The translations under genes were made by a program, and so were the position numbers. A stretch of 64,000 nt of DNA from Saitoella complicata NRRL Y-17804 (taxonomy: Eukaryota > Ascomycota > Saitoellomycetes > Saitoellales > Saitoellaceae). The stretch is taken from the NCBI RefSeq assembly GCF_001661265.1, contig NW_017566992.1:837514-901513 (forward strand), read 5' to 3'. This document shows, in pieces, positions 63,875 through 64,000 of the stretch; the first letter of the stretch is position 1; each line of letters begins with the position of its first letter. A model generated the notes under the pieces. The model saw nothing but the letters and a program-made list of their open reading frames with translations. It was not told the origin of the DNA and made no database searches.

Positions 63875-64000
63875 TTATGACTGATTACAGATTTCTGTCA
63901 AGTGTACCATGTACAATGCTATCATAAATAGATGGGTCGATTAGCAGTCTAGTAGCCCTATCCCATCCCAACGTATGTTTCTGAACAATTCACGCTGGTT

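Larger units (their letters stand above)
61975..64000. other. AT-rich, gene-free region at the right edge
   Basis: About 2 kb with visibly lower GC than the rest of the window and no frame with protein character. A short word close to TAATCCATG recurs (near 62732, 63173 reversed, 63242), with degenerate forms such as TAATCCACGG (62914) and TAGTCCATGA (63331). From 63790 short tandem and inverted repeats appear. The last 100 bases (ATAAATAGATGGG, then CCCTATCCCATCCC) could be the promoter part of a gene or of a long terminal repeat of an element lying outside the window; nothing here decides it. Confidence 0.4.

Noticed and set aside
63880-64000. Long terminal repeat of a retroelement at the right edge
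   Set aside because: A TATA-like ATAAATAG and short inverted repeats are suggestive, but no terminal pair, primer site or coding region is inside the window, so no element is called.
1-64000. CRISPR arrays, bacterial operons, biosynthetic gene cluster
   Set aside because: Spliced fungal housekeeping genes throughout; no spacer-repeat arrays and no polyketide or terpene enzymes. The only NRPS-like protein is LYS2.

Overview
The window is nuclear DNA of a fungus, almost certainly an ascomycete. It is gene-dense (about 25 protein genes in 62 kb) and GC-rich. The introns are few and short (48-88 nt), with GT..AG ends and CTAAC/CTGAC-like branch sites. Lineage markers are alpha-aminoadipate reductase (LYS2), a fused alpha-beta tryptophan synthase, a White Collar-1 type photoreceptor that keeps its GATA zinc finger, PRM1, a Zn2Cys6 regulator and a WSC-domain protein. 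I cannot name the species; the low intron density is compatible with several ascomycete classes.

Layout. 1-12.3 kb: the start of an acidic protein (partial), PRM1, LYS2, a YML020W-like alpha/beta hydrolase and a type II membrane protein. 12.3-17.6 kb: a mitochondrial AAA ATPase and a triple-KH RNA-binding protein. 17.7-20.9 kb: a decayed 3.15-kb DNA transposon with TA-flanked inverted termini. It holds a broken Tc1/mariner transposase and a second, unrecognised broken gene, and it lies between the KH gene and tryptophan synthase. 20.9-30.6 kb: TRP5, a Ras-family GTPase, a GST, a WC-1-like factor and an ER J-protein, all on the minus strand. 30.7-39.0 kb: a HAUS1-like augmin subunit, an AMMECR1 protein, a mitochondrial carrier, a HAUS4-like augmin subunit, SNU66/SART1 and V-ATPase subunit B. 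39.3-48 kb: a Zn2Cys6 regulator divergent from xanthine dehydrogenase, then an Ldb1-type cofactor with a Gln-23 run. 49.4-56 kb: a hybrid histidine kinase, an M24 aminopeptidase and a WSC cell-wall sensor. 56-62 kb: SMC4 and TRM10. 62-64 kb: AT-rich, gene-free, repeat-containing DNA.

Most genes are housekeeping (lysine, tryptophan and purine metabolism, condensin, tri-snRNP, V-ATPase, tRNA methylation) mixed with sensing genes (light, two-component, cell wall). There is no metabolic gene cluster. The least ordinary items are the two-gene TIR element, a recurring TTGGCGTTTR motif just after the stop codons of four minus-strand genes, three introns that are multiples of three with no stop codon, two augmin-like genes about 2.3 kb apart, and a Trp-motif repeat in the YML020W-like protein. 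Exon limits were inferred by eye from reading frame and splice consensus.
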